Shown: piece after piece, positions 34,526-44,775 of the stretch
Numbering within the stretch: position 1 is the first letter of the stretch
Layout: each line of letters starts with the position of its first letter
Assembly: GCA_944382875.1 (NCBI GenBank)
Contig: CALWNQ010000005.1
Coordinates: forward strand, 81,998-145,997
Origin: an uncultured Clostridia bacterium
Lineage (GTDB): Bacteria; Bacillota; Clostridia; Oscillospirales; Ruminococcaceae
DNA: 64,000 nt
Direction of reading: 5' to 3'
The notes under the pieces: model-generated
What the model saw: the letters and a program-made list of their open reading frames with translations, nothing else
The model's database searches: none
What the model was told of the DNA's origin: nothing
Made by a program: the position numbers and the translations under genes

Positions 34526-37170
34526 TTTCCCCGCGCATTTCCCGCATCGGGCGGGCGCTTTCCGCACCGCTCCTGACTCTGGCCATCCTGCTTGCCGTTT
34601 ACGCTGTGTTCGGGCTCTACCCGTTTGGGGCCGGCAGCATCGCCTGGTGCGATATGAATCAGCAGGTTGTCCCGCTCCTGGCGGAATTTCGATCGGTACT
34701 GCTGGGGGATGCAAGCTTTTTCCGCAGTCCCGGAGCCGGCGGGATCAACTTCTGGGGGATTTTCTTCTTTTTCCTTTCCAGCCCGTTTTCGTTCCTTTCC
34801 GTTTTGGTCAAAGCCGATGAGCTCCCCTGGCTGATGAACTGGATTCTTGCCGGGAAAATGATGGTTTCAGCGGGAACGGCTGCCCTGCTCTTCCGGAGCC
34901 TTTCGGACAGCCGACGCTCCATCCCACCGGTCCTTGGCGGCGTCCTCTACGCATTTTGCGGCTATACGCTCTATTACTACCAGAATATCGTCTGGCTCGA
35001 TATGGAGGCGCTTTTCCCGCTGCTCATTCTCTCGCTCATCCATTTGGAGAAGAAAAAGCGGGTGCTGCCGTTCGTTGTGGTTTTTTCCGCCATGCTGATC
35101 GTGCACTACTACCTCAGCTATATGGTGGTACTGTTCCTGCTGTTTGGAATGGCGCTGTTTTTCTATCTGCAGGGGCCAAGCGTCCGACAAGGGCAGGCTG
35201 CTATGCTGCTCTGCTGCGGCGCCATCCTTTCGGTGCTGATTACCGCCGTGGTCTGGCTGCCGTCGCTTTTGGAGGTGCTCCGTTCGGCGCGCGGCGAAGG
35301 ACTTGTGAAACAGATGGCTCAGGGGAGTCTGGAAACACAGCTGGAAACCACACTTCCGTCAGTCTTTACCGGCGCGATCTTTTTCGGCGCACTGCCGTTT
35401 TTGCGGCAAAAACAGATGAAGAGCAGCGTTTTTTCTGCTATGCTCGGCATGTTTGCCCTGTTTTGCGTCCCGCTGCTGCTCGAACCGGTCAACAAGATGT
35501 GGCATACCGGCAGCTATCAGGGCTTTCCCACCCGGTATTCTTATATGATCAGCCTGCTGGCCCTGCTGCTGGCATTTTTCCTCATCCGGCAGAACGCACC
35601 GCGGGAAATCCCCAAGCGTTCTTCCCGCGCGGCACTGCTGATTCTCGCCATCGGGATCCTTGCATACGGATTTCTCTGTGTTTTCATGCTGCAAAATGAA
35701 CTGACCACCCTCTCCCGGTACAGCAAAACGCTCTGGGGGGATTCAGACTCTCTTGCGCTGCTGGCGGTCATGTTGCTGGCGGGAGCAGCCGCCTTTTTCC
35801 TGGCGGTTCTTTGCTGGAAGAAAAAGCTGCTCAGCCGCCGGAGCTTTGCCGGTGTGCTGGGTATCTTGGTCATCATTGAATCCTTTTTTAACGCTTCGGT
35901 CTACTTGGGAAACACGCCGGTGAGCCAGCAAGTTTTCCAGTACACCATGGAACTGGACGACGCGCTGCCGCAGGACGGCTTTTACCGCGTCAAAGCCGAG
36001 CGCAAGTATTTTGACGTCAACCTCCTTTCGGCAATGGGCTACGAATCGTTGGCCCATTATACCTCGCTCACCCCGGCAACCACGCTCAGCACACAGCGGC
36101 GGCTGGGATATTCGGGCTACTGGATGGAGCTGGGCGCCAACGGCGGCACCGCCTTTTCGGACGCTGTGCTTGCCAACCGGTATGAGATCGTTCCCACCGC
36201 CTCTTTGACAGGAGAAGAACAGACAGCCTTCCGCGGAAGCCGTCTTTCGGCGGTCGAGCTGCCGTTTTCGCTGCCCGACGCCATCCTGACCGGCACAGCG
36301 CCCGGCTTCCTGCCTGAGCTGCCCGCCGGTTCCCGGATGGAGCTCCAACAGGCGCTGGCTGAAGCGCTCTTCCCCGGAAGCGAACCGCTTTTCACCCTCT
36401 GTCAGCCCGACGCAATCGAGAATCTCACCATTTCGGACGGTGCGTATTATCCGGAAAAGAAGCCGGCTGTCCTCCATTGGACGGTTTCGGCCGAAGAACC
36501 GGTGCTGCTCTATTTTGACTGCGCAGCCGCTCCCTCCAACGCACTGGTCGAATCGGTAAACGATTCCTGTACCATCCAGGTCAACGGTAAGGAAGTCGAG
36601 GATTCCTATCCCACCAAATCGAACAACGGGATTCTGCTGCTCGGACGGTTTGAAGCGGAAACGGTCGAGGTGGAAGTGACGCTCCAAAAAGACATCGATC
36701 CCGAATCCTTTGAGCTCTTCACCCTTTCGGAGCAGGCGCTGGAAGTCCTCTGTCAAAGCGCGTCCGGCGCGGAAATCGAGGGAAGCGGCAGCCGGTTTAC
36801 CGTTTCCTGTCAGACCGAAACGGAGCAGACGCTCTTTCTCCCGCTGAGCTTTGATGAAGGCTGGACCGCCACCGTCAATGGCAAACCGGCAGAGCTTTTC
36901 CGCACCGCCGGGAACTACCTCTCGCTCCGCCTCGAAGCCGGAGAGAATGAGGTGGTGCTGCGGTACCGTCCGCCCGGATTTGCAGCCGGACTGGGCATTT
37001 CGCTGCTCGGTTTGGGACTTGCGTTCCTCTTTGTCCGGTTTGCGGAAAAACGCCTCATTCGTGCCCGCGCAGTCTGCCGCACCGCATCGGTTGTCTACGC
37101 TGTTGCGGCAGCCGGCGTTTTTGTGGTGATCTATTTCGTCCCGATTTTCATCTGGTTCCTGTTTGAATGA
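34522..37170 (+). CDS. YfhO family membrane protein (GT-C-like glycosyltransferase)
   Basis: 882 aa. About twelve hydrophobic helices in the first 480 residues, an extracellular region of about 350 residues, then one or two helices at the C-terminus. The N-terminal loop after the first helix carries WCDMNQQVVPLLAEF, typical of YfhO; in Bacillus and Listeria, YfhO-type proteins attach sugars to wall or lipid-linked polymers. GT-C enzymes use a lipid-phosphate sugar and an acidic residue in the first loop (Asp here). It is coupled to the SGNH lipoprotein upstream. Confidence 0.85.
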   Translation: MISPRISRIGRALSAPLLTLAILLAVYAVFGLYPFGAGSIAWCDMNQQVVPLLAEFRSVLLGDASFFRSPGAGGINFWGIFFFFLSSPFSFLSVLVKADELPWLMNWILAGKMMVSAGTAALLFRSLSDSRRSIPPVLGGVLYAFCGYTLYYYQNIVWLDMEALFPLLILSLIHLEKKKRVLPFVVVFSAMLIVHYYLSYMVVLFLLFGMALFFYLQGPSVRQGQAAMLLCCGAILSVLITAVVWLPSLLEVLRSARGEGLVKQMAQGSLETQLETTLPSVFTGAIFFGALPFLRQKQMKSSVFSAMLGMFALFCVPLLLEPVNKMWHTGSYQGFPTRYSYMISLLALLLAFFLIRQNAPREIPKRSSRAALLILAIGILAYGFLCVFMLQNELTTLSRYSKTLWGDSDSLALLAVMLLAGAAAFFLAVLCWKKKLLSRRSFAGVLGILVIIESFFNASVYLGNTPVSQQVFQYTMELDDALPQDGFYRVKAERKYFDVNLLSAMGYESLAHYTSLTPATTLSTQRRLGYSGYWMELGANGGTAFSDAVLANRYEIVPTASLTGEEQTAFRGSRLSAVELPFSLPDAILTGTAPGFLPELPAGSRMELQQALAEALFPGSEPLFTLCQPDAIENLTISDGAYYPEKKPAVLHWTVSAEEPVLLYFDCAAAPSNALVESVNDSCTIQVNGKEVEDSYPTKSNNGILLLGRFEAETVEVEVTLQKDIDPESFELFTLSEQALEVLCQSASGAEIEGSGSRFTVSCQTETEQTLFLPLSFDEGWTATVNGKPAELFRTAGNYLSLRLEAGENEVVLRYRPPGFAAGLGISLLGLGLAFLFVRFAEKRLIRARAVCRTASVVYAVAAAGVFVVIYFVPIFIWFLFE

Positions 37171-37217
37171 AAAAGGCCGCTCCCGTCCTCCTCAGAGGAA
37201 ACGGAAGCGGTCTTCCT
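37171..37217. terminator. Bidirectional terminator between yfhO and mnmA
   Basis: A long imperfect stem (37175-37190 and 37195-37212), with an A run on the left giving T on the minus strand and TCTTCCTTT on the right. Confidence 0.75.
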
Positions 37218-38246
37218 TTATTCGATAAATCCGCCGCCCAGCACCACATCGCCGGCATAGACGGCTGCGACCTGCCCTCTGGCAGGAGCGCGCTGCGGTT
37301 CGGCAAACCGCACCCGCCAGAACGCGCCCTCCTTTTGAAGAACCGCCTTTGCGGGAGTCGCGCGGGAACGGATTTTCACCTCGGCTTCCATGCCGTCGGC
37401 AATCGAATCCGGCCAGCAGCAGGAGAGGTCTGAAAGGAGGATTTCCTGCTCCATCGAATCGGCGGCATCGGCCAGATACACCCGGTTGGAAGCGGGGTCG
37501 ATCTCTTTGACAAAGACGGGGCGGCCAAGCGCAATCCCCAGCCCTTTCCGCTGTCCCACCGTATAGTGAATAATTCCGCTGTGACGGCCGCAGACCTTTC
37601 CTTCGGGCGAGATAAAATCGCCGGGCGGGCAGGCACCGCACCGCGCTTCGATATAACCTGCGTAATCATTGTCCGGGATGAAGCAGATTTCCTGGCTGTC
37701 CGGCTTTTTGGCACAGGAAAGCCCCGCCCGTTCGGCCGCCGCGCGCACCTCCGCTTTGGGCAGCGCCGCCAGCGGGAATACAAGCCGGGAAAGGACATCC
37801 TGCCCCAGCCGGCAGAGCATATAGGACTGGTCGCGCGCCGGGTCCTCCCCTTTGGTCAGCAGCGTCCGCCCCTCTTCCCGCCGCAGCCCGGCATAATGGC
37901 CGGTCGCAGCAAACGGGATTCCCAGCTCGTCGGCTGTTTCAATGAGGGCGTGGAACTTCACCCGCGGATTGCAGACGACACAGGGACTGGGCGTCCGCCC
38001 GTTTCGGTACTCCCGCAGAAAATACTGAATCACTTCCTGCTCAAACCGCGCGGTCAGGTCTTTGACCACCAGCGGGATGCCGGCCTGTTCGGCGGCAATT
38101 TTCGCGTCGGCAACCGTCTGTTCATGGGCAGCGGACATCTTCATCACCACCCCGGTGACTTCGTATCCCTGTTCCCGCAGCATCACGGCGCAGGCCGAGC
38201 TGTCCACGCCGCCGCTCATGGCGAGCAGAATCCGTTTTTCGTTCAT
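37218..38246 (-). CDS. mnmA: tRNA-specific 2-thiouridylase
   Basis: 342 aa from the ATG at 38246, which follows GGGAGGG. It adds sulfur to U34 of tRNAs for Lys, Glu and Gln. The PP-loop AMSGGVDSS, the first catalytic Cys region (CVVCNPRVKF), the second (EICFIPDND) and ATGHYAGL are all present. An open frame continues upstream to 38501 but crosses into the iscU gene region without signals. iscU and iscS lie upstream in the same operon and can supply the persulfide sulfur. Confidence 0.95.
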   Translation of the reverse strand: MNEKRILLAMSGGVDSSACAVMLREQGYEVTGVVMKMSAAHEQTVADAKIAAEQAGIPLVVKDLTARFEQEVIQYFLREYRNGRTPSPCVVCNPRVKFHALIETADELGIPFAATGHYAGLRREEGRTLLTKGEDPARDQSYMLCRLGQDVLSRLVFPLAALPKAEVRAAAERAGLSCAKKPDSQEICFIPDNDYAGYIEARCGACPPGDFISPEGKVCGRHSGIIHYTVGQRKGLGIALGRPVFVKEIDPASNRVYLADAADSMEQEILLSDLSCCWPDSIADGMEAEVKIRSRATPAKAVLQKEGAFWRVRFAEPQRAPARGQVAAVYAGDVVLGGGFIE

Positions 38247-38316
38247 CCAATCCCTCCCGGATATGCAAAAAGGCGGTGTGAGTGCTGCCCATACCGCCTG
38301 TCGTGTGTATTTTGGT

Positions 38317-38766
38317 TTAATTGCAGCTGCACGAATCGTGGTCGTGACCGCAGGCTTCACATTCCTCCAGATTCCCGACGATGGGAGTGGGGTCGATGCC
38401 CTGCCGTTTGTAGTAGTCGGCAATCGCCGCTTTGATTGCCTGCTCCGCCAGAACCGAGCAGTGTACCTTGACCGCGGGCAGACCGTCGAGCGCCTCGACA
38501 ACCGCCTTATTGGTGAGCTTCAGGGCATCTTCGAGCGGCTTGCCTTTAATCAGGTCGGTTGCCATCGAAGAGGTGGCAATGGCGGCGCCGCAGCCGAAGG
38601 TCATAAAGCTGACATCCTCGATGATGCCGTTTTCTACCTTAATATACATCTTCATGATGTCGCCGCACTTCTGGTTGCCGACCTCGCCGACACCGTTGGC
38701 GTCCTTCAGTTCGCCCACATTGTGGGGATTTGCAAAGTGTTCCATTACTTTTGCGCTGTATAACAT
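38317..38766 (-). CDS. iscU: Iron-sulfur cluster scaffold IscU/NifU-like, with Cys/His-rich tail
   Basis: 149 aa. The three scaffold cysteines are in QKCGDIM, TFGCGAAIA and KVHCSVLAE. The start at 38766 has AAGGAAG upstream. The C-terminus carries an added segment with four Cys and two His (ECEACGHDHDSCSCN) not found in E. coli IscU; such tails occur in clostridial homologues and may bind metal. It lies between iscS and mnmA and receives sulfur from the desulfurase. Confidence 0.93.
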   Translation of the reverse strand: MLYSAKVMEHFANPHNVGELKDANGVGEVGNQKCGDIMKMYIKVENGIIEDVSFMTFGCGAAIATSSMATDLIKGKPLEDALKLTNKAVVEALDGLPAVKVHCSVLAEQAIKAAIADYYKRQGIDPTPIVGNLEECEACGHDHDSCSCN

Positions 38767-38789
38767 ATCGGATTCTTCCTTTCGTATTT

Positions 38790-39986
38790 TTACAGATTGC
38801 AGCCTGCGCGTTCTTCGTCGGACCATTCCTGCCATACCGGGGACATGGCGCGGAGCCGCTCCACAACCTTGGGCACAACAGAAAGGGTATAGTCGATTTC
38901 TTCCTCGGTGGTATCGGCGCCAAGGCTCAGCCGCAGCGAACCGTGGGCGATGCCGTGATCCAGTCCGATGGACAGGAGCACATGGGACGGATCGAGCGAA
39001 CCGGAGGTGCAGGCGGAACCAGAGGAACCGGCCACCCCGTTCATGTCAAGAAGGAGCAGCAGCCCTTCGCCCTCAACGCCGCCGAACGAAATGTTTACAT
39101 TGGTGCAGAGACGGTTTTCCCGACCGCCGTTCAAGCGGGTGCAGGGGATCTGGAGCAGGCCGTCCATCAGCTTGTTCCGGAGCATTGTCATGCGGGAAAC
39201 TTTCTCCTCAAAATTCTCATAGGTTTCGGTGATCGCCTCGCCCAGCCCAACGATAGAAGCCAGGTTTTCGGTACCGGCACGACGGCCGGATTCCTGCGCG
39301 CCGCCGTCCATGAAGTTGTCGATCATCACGCCTTTGCGGATATACAGGGCGCCAACTCCTTTGGGCGCGTGGATTTTGTGCCCGGAGAGAGAGAGCATGT
39401 CGATATTCTGGGCGGCAACGTCGATCTTCACATTGCCGATGGCCTGGACGGCGTCGGTGTGGAAGAGGACCTTGTGCGCCCGGCAGATGGCACCGATTTC
39501 GGCAATCGGCTGAATGGTGCCGATTTCATTGTTGGCGTACATAATCGAGACGATCGCGGTGTCCGGACGGATCGCCGCTTCCACGTCGGCCGGATTGACA
39601 AAGCCCAGCTTGTCCACCGGCACATAGGTGACCTCAAAGCCCTCCCGTTCGAGCGCCTTGCAGGTGTGGAGCACCGCGTGGTGCTCAAAAACAGAGGTGA
39701 TAATGTGCTTTTTGCCCTGACGGCCAAGGCGGCGGGCCGCCCCTTTGATGGCCCAGTTATCCGACTCGCTTCCGCAGCCGGTAAAGTAGATTTCCGCGGG
39801 TTTTGCGCCAATAGCGGCGGCAACCTTGCCGCGGGCCTCCTCAATTGCCACGCGGGATTCGCGCCCGATGGCGTAAATGCTCGACGGGTTGCCGTAATGC
39901 TCTGTCAGCCAGGGCATCATTGCTTTCAGCACCCGGTCGGAGATTTTGGTTGTGGCAGAATTGTCCAGATAGACAAAACGATCCAT
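38790..39986 (-). CDS. iscS: Cysteine desulfurase IscS/NifS
   Basis: 398 aa. It takes sulfur from cysteine with pyridoxal phosphate. YLDNSATTK starts the protein; the PLP lysine is in [10 protein letters not shown], the PLP-stacking His in FEHHAVL, and the catalytic Cys is in [22 protein letters not shown] is also diagnostic. First gene of the iscS-iscU-mnmA operon, which lacks iscR, hscA and fdx. Confidence 0.95.
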   Translation of the reverse strand: MDRFVYLDNSATTKISDRVLKAMMPWLTEHYGNPSSIYAIGRESRVAIEEARGKVAAAIGAKPAEIYFTGCGSESDNWAIKGAARRLGRQGKKHIITSVFEHHAVLHTCKALEREGFEVTYVPVDKLGFVNPADVEAAIRPDTAIVSIMYANNEIGTIQPIAEIGAICRAHKVLFHTDAVQAIGNVKIDVAAQNIDMLSLSGHKIHAPKGVGALYIRKGVMIDNFMDGGAQESGRRAGTENLASIVGLGEAITETYENFEEKVSRMTMLRNKLMDGLLQIPCTRLNGGRENRLCTNVNISFGGVEGEGLLLLLDMNGVAGSSGSACTSGSLDPSHVLLSIGLDHGIAHGSLRLSLGADTTEEEIDYTLSVVPKVVERLRAMSPVWQEWSDEERAGCNL

Positions 39987-40043
39987 ACTGCATTTCCTTT
40001 CTATATTCCATCACATAAGGGTGTTATTTTCTTTGACAAGTTT

Positions 40044-40072
40044 ATTATATACCAACGAGGTGTATTTTTCAA
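40044..40072 (-). promoter_or_regulatory. Promoter of the iscS-iscU-mnmA operon
   Basis: On the minus strand, TTGAAA (40067-40072), a 17-nt spacer and TATAAT (40044-40049): a strong consensus match. Confidence 0.8.
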
Positions 40073-40091
40073 TACCGTTCACAAAAAATTT

Positions 40092-40532
40092 TCATTTGGA
40101 AAATTTTGCGCTCTCAGCCACCGCCATCCGGTCGCAGGCTTCGTTCTCCGGATGCCCGGCGTGGCCTTTCACCCACTGGTAGTTCATTTTGTGGCGTTCG
40201 AGGAGCGGCAGCAGTTTTTCCCACAAATCCACATTGAGCGCCGGGGATTTATCGGCTTTGCGCCAACCCTTGGATTTCCAGGAATACACCCAGCCCTTTG
40301 TAATTGCGTCGATCACATATTTGGAATCGCTGACCAGCGTGACCTCGCAGCTGAATTTCAAAGCGGAAAGCCCCTCGATAACAGCGGTGAGCTCCATCCG
40401 GTTGTTGGTGGTGGCGGCTTCCCCGCCGCAAAGCTCCCGGCGGTGTTCCCCACAAACCAGAATCGCGCCCCAGCCTCCGGGTCCGGGATTGCCGCTGCAC
40501 GCGCCGTCGGTATAAAGGGTAACCTGTTTCAT
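40092..40532 (-). CDS. rnhA: Ribonuclease HI
   Basis: 146 aa. It degrades RNA in RNA-DNA hybrids. Catalytic carboxylates are in [17 protein letters not shown] (Asp), [13 protein letters not shown] (Glu), VSDSKYVID (Asp), and the final Asp in ENEACDRMA. The basic handle [14 protein letters not shown], as in E. coli RNase HI, is present. Good match along its full length. Confidence 0.95.
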   Translation of the reverse strand: MKQVTLYTDGACSGNPGPGGWGAILVCGEHRRELCGGEAATTNNRMELTAVIEGLSALKFSCEVTLVSDSKYVIDAITKGWVYSWKSKGWRKADKSPALNVDLWEKLLPLLERHKMNYQWVKGHAGHPENEACDRMAVAESAKFSK

Positions 40533-40635
40533 GCCATTCCTCCATCTTTGTTCCTAAACATTTAGTATACCGCATTTTTCCAAATAATGCAACAGATTCC
40601 GCAGAAAAGCGGGGAAAGATTTTTTACGGAATCTG

Positions 40636-40664
40636 TTGACAAACGGAATAAAATCTGCTATGAT
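40636..40664 (+). promoter_or_regulatory. Promoter of leuS
   Basis: A perfect TTGACA (40636-40641), a 17-nt spacer and TATGAT (40659-40664). Confidence 0.8.
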
Positions 40665-40671
40665 GTAAGAA

Positions 40672-40961
40672 ATATCAATACATGCTGTGACAGGGAAAAA
40701 GTCCTGCCCAGCCGCACTTTCAGAGAGCCGCCGGACGGTGTGAGGCGGTGTGCGGGGCCGGATGCGCTCGCCCTTGAGCTTCCCGCTGAACGGAGCTGCA
40801 CCGATTAGGTGTCCCTATTAGGCGCGGACGGGTTCTCCACCGTTACCAGAGGAGTGACATTCGGTTTGCCGGATGGAAAAGTGGGCGCTTGGCGCCAACA
40901 AGAATGGTACCGCGGAAGTATGCTTTCGTTTCTTGCTTTGCAGGGAACGAAAGCTTTTTTG
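40672..40961 (+). promoter_or_regulatory. T-box leader controlling leuS
   Basis: The leader between promoter and leuS has the T-box sequence AATGGTACCGCGG (40903-40915), followed by a terminator GCTTTCGTT/AACGAAAGC (40922-40930 and 40946-40954) with six T. The Stem I region contains the usual AGAGAG element near 40725. A CTC codon at 40767-40769, before CCTTGAGC, is the likely specifier and would read leucine tRNA; CTT at 40773-40775 is an alternative. Uncharged leucine tRNA would stop termination and switch leuS on. Confidence 0.9.
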
Positions 40962-40989
40962 TTTGTCACAGAAACGAAAGGAAATGCGT

Positions 40990-43398
40990 ATGGAACACTA
41001 TGATTTTCGAGCCATTGAAAAGAAATGGCAGGATTACTGGGAGGAACACAACACCTTCCACGCCGAAAACGACTACACCAAACCCAAATTCTACGCTCTG
41101 GTCGAGTTCCCCTATCCGTCCGGACAGGGACTGCATGTTGGACATCCGCGCCCCTATACCGCGCTGGACATCGTCGCCCGCAAACGCCGTCTGGAGGGAT
41201 ACAACGTCCTGTACCCGATGGGCTGGGACGCATTCGGCCTGCCGACCGAAAACTTTGCCATCAAAAACCACATTCATCCCGCCGAAGTCACCAAACGGAA
41301 TGTCGCCCGCTTTAAAGCACAGCTGAAATCGCTGGGCCTTTCCTTTGACTGGCAGCGCGAAATCAACACCACCGATCCCGATTACTACAAATGGACTCAG
41401 TGGATCTTTATCCAGCTCTTCAAAGCCGGCCTGGCCTACAAGAGCGAGATGAACGTCAACTGGTGTACCTCCTGCAAATGCGTACTGGCAAACGAGGAAG
41501 TCGTGGGCGGCGTCTGCGAACGCTGCGGCGGCGAGGTCATCCACAAGGTCAAATCCCAGTGGATGCTGAAAATCACTGCCTATGCCCAAAAGCTGATCGA
41601 CGACCTGGCCGATGTCAACTACATCGAGCGTGTCAAGACCTCCCAGATCAACTGGATCGGCCGCTCGACCGGCGCCGAAGTTGATTTTGGCACCACTGCC
41701 GGCGACACCCTCCGCGTCTACACCACCCGTCCCGACACCCTGTTCGGCGCAACCTATATGGTCGTTTCCCCCGAGCACCCCTTCATTGAAAAATGGGCGG
41801 ATCAGCTCAAAAATATGGACGAAATCCGCGCTTACCAGAAAGAAGCCGCCAAAAAGTCCGACTTTGAGCGCACCGAGGTCAACAAGGACAAAACCGGCGT
41901 CCGCCTGGACGGCGTGATGGGCATTAACCCCGTCAACGGCAAGGAAATCCCGATCTTTATTTCCGACTACGTCCTGGTGAGCTATGGCACCGGCGCCATC
42001 ATGGCGGTTCCGGCCCACGATACCCGCGACTACGAATTCGCCAAAAAGTTCAATCTGCCGATCATCGAAGTGGTCAAGGGCGGCGATATCGAGAAAGAAG
42101 CCTTTACCGACTGCGACACCGGCGTGATGGTCAACTCCGGATTCCTGGACGGCCTGACGGTCGAAGAGGCCAAGGAGAAGATCAAAGACTGGCTGACCGA
42201 AACCGGCAAAGGCGAACGCAAAGTCAACTATAAGCTCCGCGACTGGGTATTTGCCCGCCAGCGTTACTGGGGCGAGCCGATTCCGATCGTCCACTGCGAC
42301 CACTGCGGTTATGTCCCGATCCCCGAAAGCGAACTGCCGCTCCGTCTGCCCGAGGTGGACAGCTACGAGCCGACCGAAGACGGCGAGTCCCCGCTCTCCA
42401 AGATCGACAGCTTTGTCAACACCACCTGCCCCGTCTGCGGCCGTCCCGCCAAGCGAGAAACCGACACCATGCCCCAGTGGGCCGGTTCTTCCTGGTACTT
42501 CCTGCGCTACTGCGATCCGCACAACAATGAAGCGCTGGCTTCTCCCGAAGCGCTGAAATACTGGATGCCGGTTGACTGGTACAACGGCGGTATGGAGCAC
42601 ACCACCCTGCACCTGCTCTACTCCCGGTTCTGGCACAAATTCCTCTACGATCAGGGCATCGTCCCCTGCAAGGAGCCTTACGCCAAACGCACCAGCCACG
42701 GCATGGTTTTGGGTGAAAACGGCGAGAAGATGAGCAAATCCCGCGGCAACGTCATCAACCCGGACGACATCGTCCGCGACTTTGGCGCCGACACCCTGCG
42801 GCTCTATGAAATGTTCATGGGCGATTTTGAAAAGTCCGCTCCCTGGAGCATGGATTCCGTCCGCGGCTGCAAACGCTTCCTCGACCGCATCTGGAACCTC
42901 CGGAACATCCTGATCGACGGCGACAGCTACCGCAAAGAGCTGGAAACCCCGTTCCACCAGACCATTAAGAAGGTTTCCGAGGACATCGAGAACATGAAGT
43001 TCAACACCGCCATCGCGGCGATGATGAGCCTTTTGAACCAGATCTCCGACAGCGGCGCCATCAACCGCGCCGAGTACCGCGACCTGCTGATTATCCTCAA
43101 TCCCTTCGCCCCTCACATGACCGAAGAGCTGTTTGAGGAAATGGGCTTTGGCGGCCCGATCTCCTCCTGCCAGTGGGTGAAATGGGACGAGGAAAAATGC
43201 AAAGAATCCACCGTGGAAATCGTGGCGCAGGTCTGCGGCAAGATCCGCGCGAAGCTGACCGTTCCGGCCGACATCTCCCAGGAAGAAGCCATCGCCCTCG
43301 CCAAGGCGGAACCCCGTGTTGCCGCCGAAATCGAAGGCAAAAAGATTGTCAAAGAGCTCTATGTCAAGGGCAAACTGGTCAACATTGTGGCAAAATAA
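40990..43398 (+). CDS. leuS: Leucyl-tRNA synthetase
   Basis: 802 aa. It charges leucine tRNA. The class I signature HIGH is HVGHPRPYT and KMSKS is intact (KMSKSRGNV). The long editing domain contains the threonine-rich [16 protein letters not shown]. The zinc-ribbon region is seen as [21 protein letters not shown]. The start at 40990 is preferred to an ATG 6 nt earlier because AAAGGA is then 8 nt away. Control by the T-box leader upstream fits the product. Confidence 0.96.
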   Translation: MEHYDFRAIEKKWQDYWEEHNTFHAENDYTKPKFYALVEFPYPSGQGLHVGHPRPYTALDIVARKRRLEGYNVLYPMGWDAFGLPTENFAIKNHIHPAEVTKRNVARFKAQLKSLGLSFDWQREINTTDPDYYKWTQWIFIQLFKAGLAYKSEMNVNWCTSCKCVLANEEVVGGVCERCGGEVIHKVKSQWMLKITAYAQKLIDDLADVNYIERVKTSQINWIGRSTGAEVDFGTTAGDTLRVYTTRPDTLFGATYMVVSPEHPFIEKWADQLKNMDEIRAYQKEAAKKSDFERTEVNKDKTGVRLDGVMGINPVNGKEIPIFISDYVLVSYGTGAIMAVPAHDTRDYEFAKKFNLPIIEVVKGGDIEKEAFTDCDTGVMVNSGFLDGLTVEEAKEKIKDWLTETGKGERKVNYKLRDWVFARQRYWGEPIPIVHCDHCGYVPIPESELPLRLPEVDSYEPTEDGESPLSKIDSFVNTTCPVCGRPAKRETDTMPQWAGSSWYFLRYCDPHNNEALASPEALKYWMPVDWYNGGMEHTTLHLLYSRFWHKFLYDQGIVPCKEPYAKRTSHGMVLGENGEKMSKSRGNVINPDDIVRDFGADTLRLYEMFMGDFEKSAPWSMDSVRGCKRFLDRIWNLRNILIDGDSYRKELETPFHQTIKKVSEDIENMKFNTAIAAMMSLLNQISDSGAINRAEYRDLLIILNPFAPHMTEELFEEMGFGGPISSCQWVKWDEEKCKESTVEIVAQVCGKIRAKLTVPADISQEEAIALAKAEPRVAAEIEGKKIVKELYVKGKLVNIVAK

Positions 43399-43487
43399 CA
43401 CCCTCTCCGATTGACGGGGAAAACCGAAATTGCTCTGCTTACAGACACGAATCTATATAGAAATTAACTGTAGAGGAAGGTGTCAAA

Positions 43488-44228
43488 ATGCTTCATATTC
43501 TATCCATCGGCAACAGCTTTTCCGAGGACGCCACCCGCTATCTCCAAGAAATTGCAAATTCCGATAACAACCCGATCTTTTGTCGAAACCTCAACATCGG
43601 CGGATGCAGTCTGCAACGCCATGCAGATAATATCCGGCAAAATGCCGCCCAATATTGTTACCAAGCGGATGCCAAAATCGAAATGGCGGAAAACATTTCC
43701 ATTCGGTCGGCACTGATGCGTGAAAAATGGGATATCGTCACCGTTCAGCAGGTAAGTCAACTGGCCGGATGTCCGGAAAGCTACGCGCCATATCTGCAGG
43801 AAGTGCTGGATGAAATTCGCCGCTGCCGTCCCGATGCCCATATTTGGTTTCATAGCACCTGGGCTTACGAATGGGGAAGCGACCATCCCGGATTCCGCAC
43901 CTATCAGTGCGACCAAAATGTAATGGCTGAAGCAATTTTAAAGACAACCGCCGAAATATCTGCCGCATATCATCTTCCCGTCATTCCAACCTGCCGTCTG
44001 ATTCAGGAACTGCGCAAGAACGCTGTCTTTGATGTCCGAAAGGGCGGGATCTCCCTATGCCGTGACAGATTCCATCTGAGTTTGGACTACGGCAGATATG
44101 CTGCGGGGATGCTATGGTATGCCGTACTCTGCGGTCAAGTGCCATCACAGCCGCCTGTGCTTTTTGAAAACGCTGATCCAGCTCTGCTGGAACTGATCCG
44201 CAGCACTGTAATAAAAATTCTGCGTTAA
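43488..44228 (+). CDS. DUF4886-like SGNH-fold protein
   Basis: 246 aa. HILSIGNSFSEDATRYL is the N-terminal block of the DUF4886 family, which resembles SGNH hydrolases (Ser in GNSFS). WDIVTVQQVSQLAG and a C-terminal RDRFHLSLDYGRYAAG, with Asp and His near the expected catalytic positions, support this. No signal peptide, so it acts in the cytoplasm if it is an enzyme. GAGGAAGG precedes the ATG. It stands alone between leuS and a terminator. Its role is unknown. Confidence 0.75.
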   Translation: MLHILSIGNSFSEDATRYLQEIANSDNNPIFCRNLNIGGCSLQRHADNIRQNAAQYCYQADAKIEMAENISIRSALMREKWDIVTVQQVSQLAGCPESYAPYLQEVLDEIRRCRPDAHIWFHSTWAYEWGSDHPGFRTYQCDQNVMAEAILKTTAEISAAYHLPVIPTCRLIQELRKNAVFDVRKGGISLCRDRFHLSLDYGRYAAGMLWYAVLCGQVPSQPPVLFENADPALLELIRSTVIKILR

Positions 44229-44249
44229 ATTGCAGCATCAACACACAAA

Positions 44250-44280
44250 AAAGCAGGTCATGTCATTCATGGCCTGCTTT
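44250..44280. terminator. Bidirectional terminator overlapping the HTH gene end
   Basis: A 13-bp stem AAAGCAGGTCATG/CATGGCCTGCTTT with a TCATT loop and A/T runs on both sides. The last codons of the converging HTH gene lie inside it. Confidence 0.75.
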
Positions 44281-44497
44281 TGGTTTCTTCTGGATGTTCA
44301 TCCGGGATATAGGCTGCAATCTCCTCCAGCTTGCACCCCAAAAAAGCGCAGAGTTTGTTCAGCGTCCGAGTCTCCACATTGTCGTTTGCTTTGAGCCGCC
44401 GCACCGTTTTGCTGTCGATGCCGCACCGCTCCCGCAGCTGATAGGTGGAGATTTTCTTTTTCGCCATCACTTCCCACAACCGGTCAAAGCAAATCAT
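44267..44497 (-). CDS. Small XRE-type helix-turn-helix regulator
   Basis: 76 aa from the ATG at 44497; an upstream ATG at 44521 is possible. It is one helix-turn-helix domain: RLWEVMAKKKISTYQLRERCGIDSK, then VRRLKANDNVETRTLNKLCAFLGCKLEEIAAYIPD. The family binds DNA as single-domain repressors in Firmicutes. There is no partner gene close by on the same strand, so its targets are unknown. Confidence 0.8.
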   Translation of the reverse strand: MICFDRLWEVMAKKKISTYQLRERCGIDSKTVRRLKANDNVETRTLNKLCAFLGCKLEEIAAYIPDEHPEETKSRP

Positions 44498-44617
44498 TCC
44501 TGCACCCGCTTTCCAAATCATCTTATCTTTATTTTAATGAAAACGGCCTCTTTTCACCATTGCCGGAATGCCCAAAGATCAGGCGCGATCTTTTCCCGGA
44601 AAAGTATGCAAAACCTC

Positions 44618-44647
44618 TTGACATTCCGCTGCGTTGTGTTATATAAT
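44618..44647 (+). promoter_or_regulatory. Promoter of rpsU
   Basis: TTGACA (44618-44623), an 18-nt spacer and TATAAT (44642-44647). It predicts a leader of about 138 nt. Confidence 0.75.
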
Positions 44648-44683
44648 AGTAATTACAAATGCTGGTTTTGTCCTGCGGCCTTC

Positions 44684-44775
44684 TGTGAAATCCCGCGATA
44701 CCGCGGAACAGAGGTTGGTTTCACAAGGTCAGATTAAGCAGGCAGGGTCAGCCTTTAGGCCTCTGCCGTTCGGCA
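44684..44775 (+). other. Structured leader of rpsU
   Basis: Three hairpins follow the promoter: TGTGAAA/TTTCACA (44684-44690 and 44719-44725) with an inner CCGCG/CGCGG stem, GGCAG/CTGCC (44741-44745 and 44763-44767), and a small GCC/GGC hairpin before the ribosome binding site. The structure is seen by eye only. It could be a protein-binding leader, which is an inference. Confidence 0.4.

Noticed and set aside
40966..43401. An 811-codon open frame antisense to leuS
   Set aside because: Codon bias of leuS leaves the opposite strand open. It matches no family and has no promoter or ribosome binding site.
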